Assembly: GCF_033473495.1 (NCBI RefSeq)
Contig: NC_088935.1
Location: forward strand, 2,232,001-2,296,000
DNA from: Cercospora beticola
Taxonomy: Eukaryota > Ascomycota > Dothideomycetes > Mycosphaerellales > Mycosphaerellaceae
Direction: 5' to 3'
DNA length: 64,000 nt
Both the position numbers and the translations under genes were made by a program. The notes beneath the pieces were generated by a model. It saw nothing but the letters and a program-made list of their open reading frames with translations. It was not told where the DNA came from and ran no database searches. Below are positions 48,223 through 58,561 of the stretch, piece after piece (positions within the stretch are counted from its first letter, which is position 1; each line of letters starts with the position of its first letter).

Positions 48223-48810
48223 AGGGCCGGCCTCAGGCGTTCTGTCGACCAAACGCAGACCCAATAGATCGATACTTATATGACCATGCAGAAGTCGCTG
48301 AGCTTGATACTTTTATAGCGGTATGTCTTGTACTGCGGACGTTTCTCCTCGACCAACGCTTACTCTGCGAATATCTCTTCACCATAGACACTTTCGTTAG
48401 CACTCGAAAAATCGTTGAAGTCTACATGTATTCAATGCTGACTGCTGGACCAGAGGACAGATGTTGCGCTTCTGATGCCTCAGGCATTATAGCATATAAA
48501 GATCATGCCGTGCGCTCATTGGATAGGAGTCTTGCAGCGGGCCCACCTAGCTTGCAAAGTCTTGGCCCGGCGAACATAGTCCGTATGTCCTCGAGTGCCC
48601 GACTCAGACGGCCACGTCCGCCGTATACTGTTTTCGATCTACGGCAATAGGTTCGTCATCGACAAATAGCAGGGAGATCGTTGTTCAGTTCGCGCAATTC
48701 CACGTGGTAGGTGGGCCGCTGATAGTCTGAGAAAGATTTCATAAAGAGGTAGGGGCCGTCGAATGAGTTCCTCATAGCAGTCTGGACCGGCTACTTTCCA
48801 CACACTGACA
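48223..48810. promoter_or_regulatory. CFP promoter region
   Basis: 588 bp between the ammonia-lyase stop and CFP start, both on the plus strand. A CACGTG core lies at 48701-48706, about 105 bp upstream of the CFP start. No gene is apparent. Confidence 0.4.
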
Positions 48811-50784
48811 ATGGCAAGCCCAGCGCGATCAACGCATACTGACACAGAATCTCACGATGTTGTGAAGAGTGACTCCGAATCGAAACTGGAACTGGAGCAC
48901 AGCGATTCTGATATTCAAGATGAGAAGCCAGCCTCGAAATCTGCGGAGACTCCTGAAGCCAAGTCAGAAGAAGATGAAGAACTCAACGATCAAGGCGAAA
49001 AGTATATCTCCGGCTGGCCTTTGGTATTCCTCTTGTTAGCCATGGTCTCAACAGTCTTCATTGTCGCTTTGAGCAACACCATCATCAGCACAGCCATCCC
49101 GGCCATCACAACAGCATTCAATAGTACGCGAGATATTGGTTGGTACAACTCCGGCGAGGCTCTTGCGGCCACAGCATTCCAACTACCTTTCGGACGAGCG
49201 TATCTGTTGATGGACCTGAAGTGGACTTTTCTCGTGTCATTGACCCTATACCTGATTGGCAGTCTGATCTGCGGAGTGGCAAACTCTTCTGTGCTTCTCA
49301 TTCTGGGCAGAGCAATTGCAGGTGTCGGCAACGCAGGAGTCTTCGCTGGCGTCTTCATCATCATCGCTCGAAACGTTCCTCTGCGAAAACGAGCACTTTA
49401 TGCTGGGCTGGTTGGAGCGACATTTGCCATTGCTGCTGTGCTGGGACCTGTTCTGGGTGGTATCTTTACTGACCGTATTAGCTGGAGATGGTGCTTCTAC
49501 AGTAAGTCTTGGGCAGCGTTTACTCTATTCCACCTGTTGACACTTTTTCTAGTCAATCTGCCTATTGGAGCTGTAGCGGTGGCTATCATAGTGTTCCTCT
49601 TGCCATCGAGACCAGGTGAAAAAGCAGCAGAGGTGAAGGACCTTTCCTGGTGGCAGTTCTTCCTAAAGCTCAATCCTTTTGGGTCGGCCCTTCTACTGGG
49701 ATCCCTGGCATGTTTCTTTCTTGCCCTTCAGTGGGGCGGCGGCGAATATCCCTGGAGTGCTGGTCGCGTGGTCGCGGTCCTTGTGGTCTTCGCTGTCAGC
49801 TTCATTGGATGGCTGGTTCTGCAATATTTCCAAGGTGAAGAGGCCACACTACCATACAACGTTGCGAAACAGCGTACTGTGGGTGGCGCCTCCATCTATA
49901 CCCTGCTTCTGAGCGCCGCATTTGGACTCGTGATATACTATCTGCCTCTTTGGTGAGTTGATTCATGAGCATGCACTAGGCCCACGAACTGACATTATGA
50001 AGGTTTCAAGCAGTACGATCTGACAGTGCCGAAGCTGCTGGTCTCAAGCAACTTGGTATCGTCATCTCGCTCACTCTCTCATCAATTGCAGCTGGCGGTG
50101 CTGTTGTAAAAATAGGATATTACTATCCTTTCATTTACGCCGGAACTATCTTATGCAGCATCGGCGCTGGCTTGCTTTACACGATCACACTCGACACACC
50201 GCAATGGGATATGTAAGTACTCGAGCCCCGACTGATTTGAGCAATTTCTAACACATGACAGTATCGGTTATTCGATCGTATTCGCCATTGGTATCGGCGT
50301 CAGTCTCGAGCAATCCAACGTTGCTGTTCAGACTGTCCTGCCCGATGCTCAGATTCCAGCAGGCACAAGCTTGGTACTCTTCGTCCGATTACTTGGATCA
50401 GCAATCCCCGGACCCATCGGGCAAAGTGTACTCCAGACAACACTTGCCAGTAGGCTAGGGACTGAGGTCGCTGAGCAAGCTTATGGTGGCACCGGAGCAA
50501 CTGAGATCCGCTCAAAGCTCGACAACATCTTTGGAGCTGGCACACCTGAAGCTCGAGATGCCCTTGACGCTTTCAATGATTCTGTGACGAAGATCTTCAT
50601 GGTCGCAATCATAGTCTCTTGTCTGAGTGTGTTGCCTCTTCCACTCATCGAGCTCAAGAGCGTTAAGCGTGAGAAACGAGACAACGAAGACGCCAAAGAA
50701 GGCAAGAAAACTAATGGGACGACGGGCAAGACAGAAGATCCAGAGAAAGGGCAGAGTGCAGAGATCGCGGGCAAAGCAGTGTGA
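48811..50784 (+). CDS. CFP: CFP-like MFS transporter (cercosporin facilitator protein)
   Basis: Exons 48811-49501, 49553-49952, 50003-50212 and 50262-50784 give 607 residues. The first intron is 51 nt and in frame, but removing it gives the better WCFY|INLPIGAVAV. The protein has an acidic N-terminus of about 65 residues, 14 predicted membrane spans as in DHA2 transporters, and a charged tail rich in Lys and Glu. Motif-C like GLVGATFAIAAVLGPVLGG and SWRWCFYINLP after it are typical of toxin efflux pumps. In Cercospora CFP exports cercosporin and gives self-resistance. It starts the second half of the cluster and converges on CTB9. Confidence 0.87.
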
Positions 50785-51160
50785 GATGTGGCATCAGACC
50801 GAGCAACGAGTGTATAGACATTGCAGCGAGCTGTTACGACTAACGCATGTCCCCAATAGAGTGTGTGGCTCAGAGGCAATAGAGCTTTGACGACGAAATA
50901 AACAAAGAATTTTAATGGCTACCAGTCCTCTCGAACTCTCGTCGAAAGCACGCGCTTTCCGAAGCAAAGGAGTCTTCACAGCTCACGAGATTGAATAACG
51001 CTATGGAGCTGTCGATGATCTCCCTTGGAGAACGATCGAATTTTTCTCATTCCACTCAGCTCGATTTCCCAATCATGGAAGAATTGGAAGACAACTATGC
51101 TGCAGAAGAGTCAAATCATCAAGAGCTACGAAAAATAGCTAAGACTACTGTACACGACCC
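50785..51160. other. Intergenic, convergent CFP and CTB9 3' ends
   Basis: Presumed 3' untranslated regions. A 61-codon frame at 50991-51176 is not supported by any motif. Confidence 0.45.
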
Positions 51161-52187
51161 CTACTCAGCCTCCTGATCTTCCCAGAACACAAAGCATCTC
51201 GTTTCAGTACTCGCTCTCGGCTCTCCGAAATCATCTGGAGTAGGGAAAGAAGAATGTGGAACACGTCTTGCAGTGCCATCCTTCTTAGAATCAAACATCT
51301 TGATCAACAACGCCTCATCCTCCGTCATACCAGATACATAATGCCACTTGTGCTGTGTTGGAGTCTTGGGAGGAGCAACAGCCCACATCTGGTTCTCCTG
51401 AGGTGCGGCGTCCGGCCATCTCATTGGTACAAGATGCAGAGTGTTGAACAACTCGTCCTCTCGGACTGATCGAGCATCGCAGACTGCTAGCGGCTCATTG
51501 GTGACTTTCCGAACGGGACGCCAGACGTTGATGATGGCCCATCTGGTTTTCTCCAGCCTGCGGGCCTCTTCTTGGGGAAGATCCAGGTAGAGTCTACGAA
51601 CTGCGCCTTGGTAGGATTGATCGACGTGCACGAAACGTCCTGGAGTCTGCCCCTTGGTCATTGTCATGTCTGGGGCATTCTTCTCCTCCTCAGTCGTATC
51701 GTTGTAATTCAACGAACGATGGAGATGTCCGATCACATGAACCTTAGTCGCTCCAGTGCTGCGTAAAGGTCAACACGACGATCTTTGATGGCGTGATCGA
51801 TCATACTTACACCCTCTTCAACATCTCAGCAACTTCGCCAAAGTACGGTCCCTGACGAATTGCCAAGTAGTCCGCAAATTCAGTCACGGAGGTTTTGTGC
51901 TTGACCCAAGCAAAGCCATGAGTGTCGAGGTTGAAGTTGTGTTCATTACCACGTTCATTGTTGATTCGTACCGTCCGGGTCTCATACTTCCTGCGCATCA
52001 AACCAACAGTACCGCCCCAAATGACTTCGTCGCCTCCATCACGTGGGTCAAGACGGTAGTTGAATTCAACATCGTAGTAAGGCTTCTCTGGCAATTCCTT
52101 GTTGCTTGTGTCTTCAGGTGGGCTTGGTGGTGCCACGAATGGTACTGCATCCTGCAGAGTCTCAGTGGTCGTGATAGTACTTGTCAT
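51161..52187 (-). CDS. CTB9: CTB9-like 2-oxoglutarate/Fe(II)-dependent oxygenase
   Basis: Exons 52187-51811 and 51758-51161 join in phase 2 and give 324 residues. The sequence belongs to the CmcJ/NvfI-like oxygenase family. The iron-binding HxD is in RFVHVDQSYQGAV, and the distal histidine probably lies in VPHSSFPTP. Other family blocks are INVWRPVRK, PLAVCDARSV and HKWHYVSGMTEDEALLIKMFDS. In the cercosporin pathway CTB9 is linked to forming the methylenedioxy bridge, so its presence argues for a cercosporin-type and not an elsinochrome-type product. An earlier in-frame ATG at 52364 is rejected as upstream leader. It runs in the same direction as CTB10 and CTB11. Confidence 0.85.
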
Positions 52188-52739
52188 CTTGGCGGTTCTT
52201 GTTAGGCGGTGAAAAAGACGATTGAACAGTTTCTGCGTCTGGCACCGTGCTCCAGAAAGCTGCATAGAAAGTTGACTGAGTTTCAGTGATAAGATCGACT
52301 TGATAAGCTGAATACGCGGAATTCCATGCCTGACTTGCATGGGAGAACTTGGCCGCTGCGGCATGTGAACGATTCGGCGACCAGCTCGGATACTTTCATC
52401 ATACTGGTACGTACTCGTACGAGGTACTCTCGGCGAGCACCTCGCGACGTTCGCCGGTTTACGAGCTAGCCTTCGGTGTAATCAAGTTTGGAGATTCTCA
52501 GAGGGAGTCTGGGAAGCTGCGATCGTTCGATCTGTACATAGGCGACATGTCTCCGTACAATCGAAGACGATTGCAATTATGACAAAAACAGGCTTAGGAG
52601 AAAGATCGAGGTCATGGTGATCTTAGTACATGAGTGTATTCAGTATAACAAGATGTATTATTAGCTTCAAATACGCTGCTTATGCTAAGCACCGAGCATC
52701 CTATCTCATGCTACAAACACGACCCTGTGCCTTCATCAC
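52188..52739. other. CTB9 promoter and CTB10 3' region
   Basis: About 550 bp. A 77-codon plus-strand frame at 52349-52582 has no recognisable motif. Nothing else apparent. Confidence 0.4.
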
Positions 52740-53267
52740 CTAGAAAGTGAACTCCTCAATCCAAGTCAACGATCCCCTAAATCACCACAAAGTTAGCAAA
52801 ACCCAACAAAATAAGCAGCAGAGATCAGAAAGTGACAACATACTTGCTGCGAGTCATATCCGCAAAGTTGAAGTGATCTGGAATAGTAGTACGCAAAAAC
52901 TCCTCATCCTTTTGCATAGTCTGAATACTCTCAATGTCTTTGACAATCATCTCAAAAACAGTGTCATAAGCGAGGACATTCTCTTCTGGCTGGCCGGCCA
53001 TCAGAGCCGCTTGCTTGGGCTTAGAGTGAGCATCGTTGTGCTTCTGCGATGCGAGTAAGTAAATGATTTGTGTGAAATGCTATTTCAAGGCAGGGAGGCA
53101 CGGACCACAGTGTAACGAACAATGCCATATTTCTTCAGAAATGGTATCATCATGGGAGCATTGACCTTGGAGACATGGTTGTGGTGATCCTCCTCAGATT
53201 GGTCTGGCTTCTTGGTGACGTAGATGCTCCAGCAGAGCAGACGGTTTGGCTCTCCGATGGATCCCAT
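52740..53267 (-). CDS. CTB10: CTB10-like EthD-domain protein
   Basis: Three exons, 53267-53106, 53043-52844 and 52776-52740, give 132 residues. The N-terminus reads LLCWSIYVTKKPDQSEEDHHNHV, matching the EthD start with its conserved strand and His-rich helix. The last exon encodes only KGSLTWIEEFTF, the usual closing strand. EthD proteins form dimeric alpha-beta barrels, and several are small cyclases, dehydratases or decarboxylases in polyketide pathways. In Cercospora CTB10 is required for normal cercosporin but its precise reaction is unsettled. The short exons explain why no long single frame marks the gene. Confidence 0.82.
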
Positions 53268-53722
53268 TGTGATAATTGATGGCTGATAGAGTGGTTGTTT
53301 GCTTGGTCTTTGAATTTGGTGTGGAAGGAGTGTTTGCTGAATTCTTGATTGATCAAAGACGATTGATGTAGTTATGGAAAGCGCTCTCCCTGTTCATCCC
53401 ATATTCCTGCGAGGTATGCATCCATGATCCCAGCGACTCTGAAAGACGCGCAAGAGGGTCGGAGAGTGTGACAGATGCCGAGAAACGAACCGTGTACGTA
53501 GATTGAGGTTGGATAGCGATGATGCCGAGCGTCGATTGACATGTGACAGGCTGGTGATCTCCACCGGGAACTTCTTGGTCTGAGCTCGGTGATTAATGCC
53601 GAATTTGATTCATTGCCTCGTGACTTTGAAATCAAGACAGAGGAGTTCGGAAACCATCTAACAGGATACCGGCGCTTCGATTCTCGTACAGTGCCGCCGT
53701 GGGCACGCGGATTGAGATCCTT
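53268..53722. other. CTB10 promoter and CTB11 3' region
   Basis: 455 bp, no gene apparent. Confidence 0.45.
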
Positions 53723-54900
53723 CTACACCTTCTCATAATTGCCAAGACCATCGCTCGGTCTGATCAGCTGATGACTCTGTTTCCGTGACTGGTAAGCCTT
53801 GTACAGTATGGACACCAGAGCCATTGCGAGCACTGCCAGCAGCGTAAGCTGGTGGCTCGCGAGGATTTTCCAGACTCGACTCGATCCACCAGCTGCTGCG
53901 GCGAATAAACCGGTCGAGCAGGACGCATCTGCGACTCGTTAGCGAAGCTGCCTCACAGAAATTCATGGCAAAGATGCTCACCTTTCTCGGGCAAAAGAGC
54001 CCCATCAATCAAATGTGCCACTCCCCCATATAGCAACAGATCAGTGCGAACGACTTCAGCACCATTAACAAAGATCTCGCCTCTCTTTCCACGACGAATA
54101 CGCAACGTGCTGCCATCCAAAGTTTCCAAAGTCTCCACGCCATCAAAGAGACTCTGATACAGCACTCGATTCGGCACGGCATGCTGAGCCACCACAGACT
54201 TCAGCTGCTCCGATGTAAGCATATCCAGAATAGGCTGCAGCTTGGCGAGTGCTTCGTCTTGCGGAATGAAGATCGTGACATCCGACAAGCTCTCCAGTCT
54301 AGCAACGCTGTCGGATCGTTCCAACAGATTCAAGAATTCAGTCATGCCGCCGAGCCTTGCAGTCTCAGAAATGTTGTGAGGCAGGACCATGTTCGCGTCG
54401 ATAGCGTGAATGACGCCGTGATCGTAGGGAATGTCTGCTTCCACGACGGGCGTCAAGACACCCAATCCGGATTCGACCAGGATACCATTCGCTCCGCCTG
54501 TTCGATTGCTTCTCAGCTTCGCAGCTTGACCTCTCGTCAAATTGTTGAACAGGTGTGGCTGCAGAGCTGTCTGCACAACCTTTGCTTCGTGGTGCAATGC
54601 CTTGACCGTGTCGGTTGTGTAGATGGCATCCAGTTGTGCATACTTGAAGATCGCTCGAGCGATGTTGGGGTCAGCGGTCGTAAGGTTGATGCCAAAGTCG
54701 GCCAGGCTGCGCAGTGCCTGATTCGTCATCGCGAAAAACGTGGCATTGGCCGTGAATTCCAGTTCATCGACCAGGCCATGCTGATGAAGAAGATCGCGTA
54801 GCAGTGAGAATGAGTCCCGCTTTGCAAGCACTTGATCCAGTGATTGCGCAGTGGCACGGGAGAGCAGGCAGCCCGCCACAGCGAGCGCTGGAAAATGCAT
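53723..54900 (-). CDS. CTB11: CTB11-like fasciclin-domain protein with C-terminal membrane anchor
   Basis: Exons 54900-53982 and 53928-53723 give 374 residues. A signal peptide (MHFPALAVAGCLLSRATAQ) is followed by two FAS1 repeats: one with FSLLRDLLHQHGLVDELEF and DFGINLTTADPNI, the second with VTIFIPQDEALAKLQPIL and LLLYGGVAHLIDGALLPE. Exon 2 supplies a hydrophobic segment (LTLLAVLAMALVSILYKA) and a basic tail. The protein should sit in a membrane facing the lumen or outside. In perylenequinone clusters the fasciclin works with the laccase to couple two naphthalene halves. It is divergent from CTB12 across a 298-bp shared promoter. Confidence 0.87.
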
Positions 54901-55198
54901 AATGGCAGTATTGAATTGTTGGCGTGATTCTTGGCTAATCGATCTCCAATGCGAGGGTGAATACGCTGCCAGTGTCTTGTTCTAGCGAGTTGCCTTTGAA
55001 GTCAGCGGTGTAGTAGAAGCTGTAGTCGCCGGTTCGGTGACCTCAGACACGACTCGGGATTCAATGCCCGTTGGACGCCAAGACATCCAAAGACCTACAC
55101 GATGTTCTTCTAGATCTTTGGCAAGAGATACTGCTCTTGGTCTCAGGCAGACATCCATGTTGCGGACAAGAATTTGAAGTTCGTCCACTTCGTCAACA

Positions 55199-57109
55199 AT
55201 GTGGTCTGTTCGACTCTACCCCTTGGCGTTGACCCTACTGTTTCAATGCGTCAGCCCAGCCGCAGCTCGTCCATCGGGATGCGTGGACGATGTCGAGGTC
55301 GTTCAAGAGATTGGAAGCAAAGAAATACAGGCTCCAGTTGTTCGCTTCGAAATCTCCCTAACGACACAGTCAATCGACGCAGCTGGAATAGGTTTTCGGG
55401 AAGCGATCTTCATCAACGATGCCTTTATCGGACCTACCCTCTACGCCAAGCAAGGCGATAGGATCGAGTTCGTCGTTCACAACTACATGCAACAAGACAC
55501 AAGCATCCATTTCCATGGCATCGATCAGCGATCTACGCCATGGTCGGACGGAGTGCCAGGCCTGACACAAAGCCAAATCAGGCCTGGGGCGTCATTCCTG
55601 TACAACTGGACTGCACACGACGCCGGAACATACTTCTACCATTCTCACGCCAAATCTCAAATGATGGACGGCCTTTATGGCGCGGTCGTCATTGCACCAG
55701 ATGACGAGGCACCGCGTCCATTTCATCTTATCAGCAGCGGCGAGGCCGATCAGGCGGCAATGCTTGCAGCGGAGAAGTTGATGCGACCCATCTTCGTCAG
55801 TGACTGGTCCCAGTACACGTCTGCAGAATACCACGGAATCCAGCATGCTGCGAATATTGATTTCTCGTGCATGGACTCCATCCTCGTCCAAGGGGTTGGC
55901 TCGCAGTACTGCCTGTCCGAGGAAGAGCTTGACGATATGACGAATCCCATTGTTTTGCAGCTGTTGAAAGAGCTCGCAGGCGGACATATGACGCCGAAGG
56001 GTTGCATCCCTCCGTTGCAAATGTTCAATGGAGACTTTGAATTGCACCTGGAGAATGTGCCGGAGCTCGCTTACAACAAGTGCAAAGGAGGACAGAGCTC
56101 GAAGGGAAACTATACGATTGACGTTGACACCTCGATCGGCTGGGCGGCGTTGACATTCGTCAATCCTGGAGGGTTGTACCCTCTGCAGCTGTCGATTGAC
56201 TCGCACGAATTGTACGTGTACGCTGTAGATGGGCAGTACGTGTACCCAATAGTCGCAGATCGTGTCCTGGTCAACACTGGGAGTCGAATATCCGTGATGA
56301 TCAAGCTCGATCAAGAGAAGGCCAGACACGTTGTGCGAGTTGCCAACGATTACCTCAACCAGATCTTAGGCGGCTTCGCCGAGCTAGCGTACGATGGCGC
56401 GACAAATGCTCCCAAACACCCGCATCCGAAGACGAACTATGGTGGCAAGCTGATTAGCAGCGAGATGGTGTCGTTTGTGCCCGAGGACAGCAGCCCATAC
56501 CCAGCCTTGCGACCTGCGCAGAGCGCCGACTCCACTTTCAAGCTTCGGCTGAAAAAACTAGGCCAACCTTATAGAGCGTACGAGTGGACGCAGACCGGCA
56601 GCCTGGGCTACAACATTAGCCATGAGCACGACGACCCTCCGTTGCTGCTGCAGAATGTAGAAGATGTTCCCGCCACGGAACTTACGCTGAAAACGCAGAT
56701 CGGTGATTGGGTCGACCTCGTCCTCGTAACAGCAGGTCCATTCGCCCAAGCGCATCCAATGCACAAACACGGCAACAAAGTGTTCCTCATCGGCTCGGGT
56801 TCAGGGAGCTTTCCGTGGGAGAGCGTGGAAGAGGCGATCCCACATCTGCCCGAAGGCACTTTCAACTTCCAAGATCCTCCATACCTGGATACATTCAACA
56901 CAGTGGAGATGGAGGGGCAAGCCAACGATACCTGGACTGCAGTCAGGTACAAGGCTGAATATGCCGGTGCATGGTTATTCCACTGCCATGTGCAAACGCA
57001 TTTGTCGGGCGGGATGGGCATGGTCGTCCTGGATGGCGTGGATGCTTGGCCAGAAGTGCCCTTAGCTTATCAGGAGTGGAATGGATTCGAGCCGCCTGCT
57101 TTGTCGTGA
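55199..57109 (+). CDS. CTB12: CTB12-like laccase/multicopper oxidase
   Basis: Single exon, 636 residues. A signal peptide (MWSVRLYPLALTLLFQCVSPAAA) is followed by three cupredoxin domains. The copper ligands are all present: HFHG near residue 102, HSHAK near 150, HPMHKHGNKVF, and HCHVQTHLSGGM near the C-terminus. It resembles ascomycete pigment laccases. Known role of the family: oxidative phenol coupling that builds the perylenequinone core, together with the fasciclin partner. It is the last cluster gene on the right. Start ATG 55199 fits the signal peptide. Confidence 0.9.
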   Translation: MWSVRLYPLALTLLFQCVSPAAARPSGCVDDVEVVQEIGSKEIQAPVVRFEISLTTQSIDAAGIGFREAIFINDAFIGPTLYAKQGDRIEFVVHNYMQQDTSIHFHGIDQRSTPWSDGVPGLTQSQIRPGASFLYNWTAHDAGTYFYHSHAKSQMMDGLYGAVVIAPDDEAPRPFHLISSGEADQAAMLAAEKLMRPIFVSDWSQYTSAEYHGIQHAANIDFSCMDSILVQGVGSQYCLSEEELDDMTNPIVLQLLKELAGGHMTPKGCIPPLQMFNGDFELHLENVPELAYNKCKGGQSSKGNYTIDVDTSIGWAALTFVNPGGLYPLQLSIDSHELYVYAVDGQYVYPIVADRVLVNTGSRISVMIKLDQEKARHVVRVANDYLNQILGGFAELAYDGATNAPKHPHPKTNYGGKLISSEMVSFVPEDSSPYPALRPAQSADSTFKLRLKKLGQPYRAYEWTQTGSLGYNISHEHDDPPLLLQNVEDVPATELTLKTQIGDWVDLVLVTAGPFAQAHPMHKHGNKVFLIGSGSGSFPWESVEEAIPHLPEGTFNFQDPPYLDTFNTVEMEGQANDTWTAVRYKAEYAGAWLFHCHVQTHLSGGMGMVVLDGVDAWPEVPLAYQEWNGFEPPALS

Positions 57110-57194
57110 GCGAGTGTAGCTTGAGACTGCAGAAAAATAGTGCAGCTATGCGCCCCATCGCTAGTCAAATAATTGAATCAGACGCGAAGTGTGT

Positions 57195-58094
57195 TCACTT
57201 TTTCCCCTTCCTCTTCTTAAAGACCACTGCAGGCGCAGCAGCAGATCCGTCTTCTTGCTTGACATCTGTTGATGTGCCTGCTTCGACGTCAGGCACCGAG
57301 TTCAACGTGGTCGCCGCAGTGCCATCCTCTTCCTTGACCACAGCTCCATCTTCTGTCTTCGTCTTCTTCTTCACCCCTCCAAGAAGGGCGTCCAGATCGG
57401 CGGCATCGACATCCTCAGTCTTTCCAGGATAGGTTTTGACGGTGCTTCCCCAAGCCTTTCGCATTTTTGGCGCAGCCTCCTCGTCTCTCGGATCATCGTC
57501 TTCTTCATATTTCCGCTTCACTCCGGCCTTGTCATCCTCAGTCTCGTCGTTATGTGATGGTTTCTTTTCTTCCTTGACTGTATTCTCCCCTCTGCGTGCC
57601 TCTGCCAGAATCTCCGCAAGCGATCGGTTCACCGTGACTGCGCCAGCTGAGCTCGTATCAACCTCATGCGCATCGACAACTTGGTAAGACCCAACACCCG
57701 TGACCTCCTTCTTCAACTCTTCCGGAAGCTCCACGCCCAGCGCAGCCAGCTGCTCCGCATGCGCCTTTCTCTGCTGTGCCGTCGATTGGGTAGGCGGCGG
57801 AGCAGGAGCAGGTTTGCCGGTCTTGCCTGCATTTTGCGAAGCCCCGCCGGATTGCGCAGCTGTTGATTTCTGGCCACTGACGAGGCCGTTCAGTCTATTG
57901 ACTTCATCTTTGGCGCGCTGCTTCTCCCGCTCTTCTCGCTCCTTGCCCTTGTGCAGCTCTCGCAGTGATCTCTGGATGTTATTCTGGTGCTTGGCCGAGG
58001 CCTCGTGGTTCTTTCGCTCGATGGTCGTGTCGCGCACATATTGCGAGCAGAATTTGCACCAGTACGATGGCGTTGACTTCCAATATTCTGACAT
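57195..58094 (-). CDS. WBP4/FNBP21-like U1-type zinc-finger splicing protein
   Basis: Single exon, 299 residues from ATG 58094, beginning MSEYWKSTPSYWCKFCSQYV. This N-terminus is the U1-like C2H2 zinc finger of WW-domain-binding protein 4 (Cys at WCKFC, His in NHEASAKHQNN). The rest is charged, with a coiled-coil-like stretch (LHKGKEREEREKQRAKDE) and a lysine-rich end (VVFKKRKGKK). WBP4 proteins associate with the spliceosome. No WW domain is visible, as in many fungal members. An in-frame upstream ATG at 58196 is rejected because the finger begins right at 58094. Confidence 0.82.
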   Translation of the reverse strand: MSEYWKSTPSYWCKFCSQYVRDTTIERKNHEASAKHQNNIQRSLRELHKGKEREEREKQRAKDEVNRLNGLVSGQKSTAAQSGGASQNAGKTGKPAPAPPPTQSTAQQRKAHAEQLAALGVELPEELKKEVTGVGSYQVVDAHEVDTSSAGAVTVNRSLAEILAEARRGENTVKEEKKPSHNDETEDDKAGVKRKYEEDDDPRDEEAAPKMRKAWGSTVKTYPGKTEDVDAADLDALLGGVKKKTKTEDGAVVKEEDGTAATTLNSVPDVEAGTSTDVKQEDGSAAAPAVVFKKRKGKK

Positions 58095-58561
58095 GTCGAA
58101 GGGGGCGCGACGGAGAATGCAGAGTTGGGCAGAAGTCCGCAAGCTCAAGGAAAGTTGCATACACCCGACGGAATGAGCTCCGCGCCGCAGTTCCACCTTT
58201 CACTCACTTCTCGCCCGGACTCACAATCAATGGGCCTTGTGCAGTATTTTCATCTGTCATCATCCTAATCTGAAAAGGCGATTTATGCATTCGCAAGCAC
58301 AACCACTGAGTAAACAAGAAGCACAGCACGTGTAGTTCGACAACTCTTTTCATGTCAGGATATCGGCTTTAAAGACCGATGGGCTACATAGCACACGCCA
58401 TGATCGAGTACCGACCTTCCCCGTGGAAGAGTACTGCCGTTCCCATTCAATCTCGCATCACTACCACTTGCGCCCATTCTGATTGACTGTGATCATGCAA
58501 AATGCCGTCCTGCTTTCACTTTTCCCCCCACTATTGCAAGCCTCTGCGCCAGACCGAAGGT
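58095..58561. other. Intergenic between WBP4-like start and PP2A B55 3' end
   Basis: Promoter of the WBP4-like gene and 3' region of PP2A B55. No gene apparent. Confidence 0.45.

Noticed and set aside
55592..56329. 245-codon minus-strand ORF
   Set aside because: Antisense to the laccase, which has all four copper motifs.
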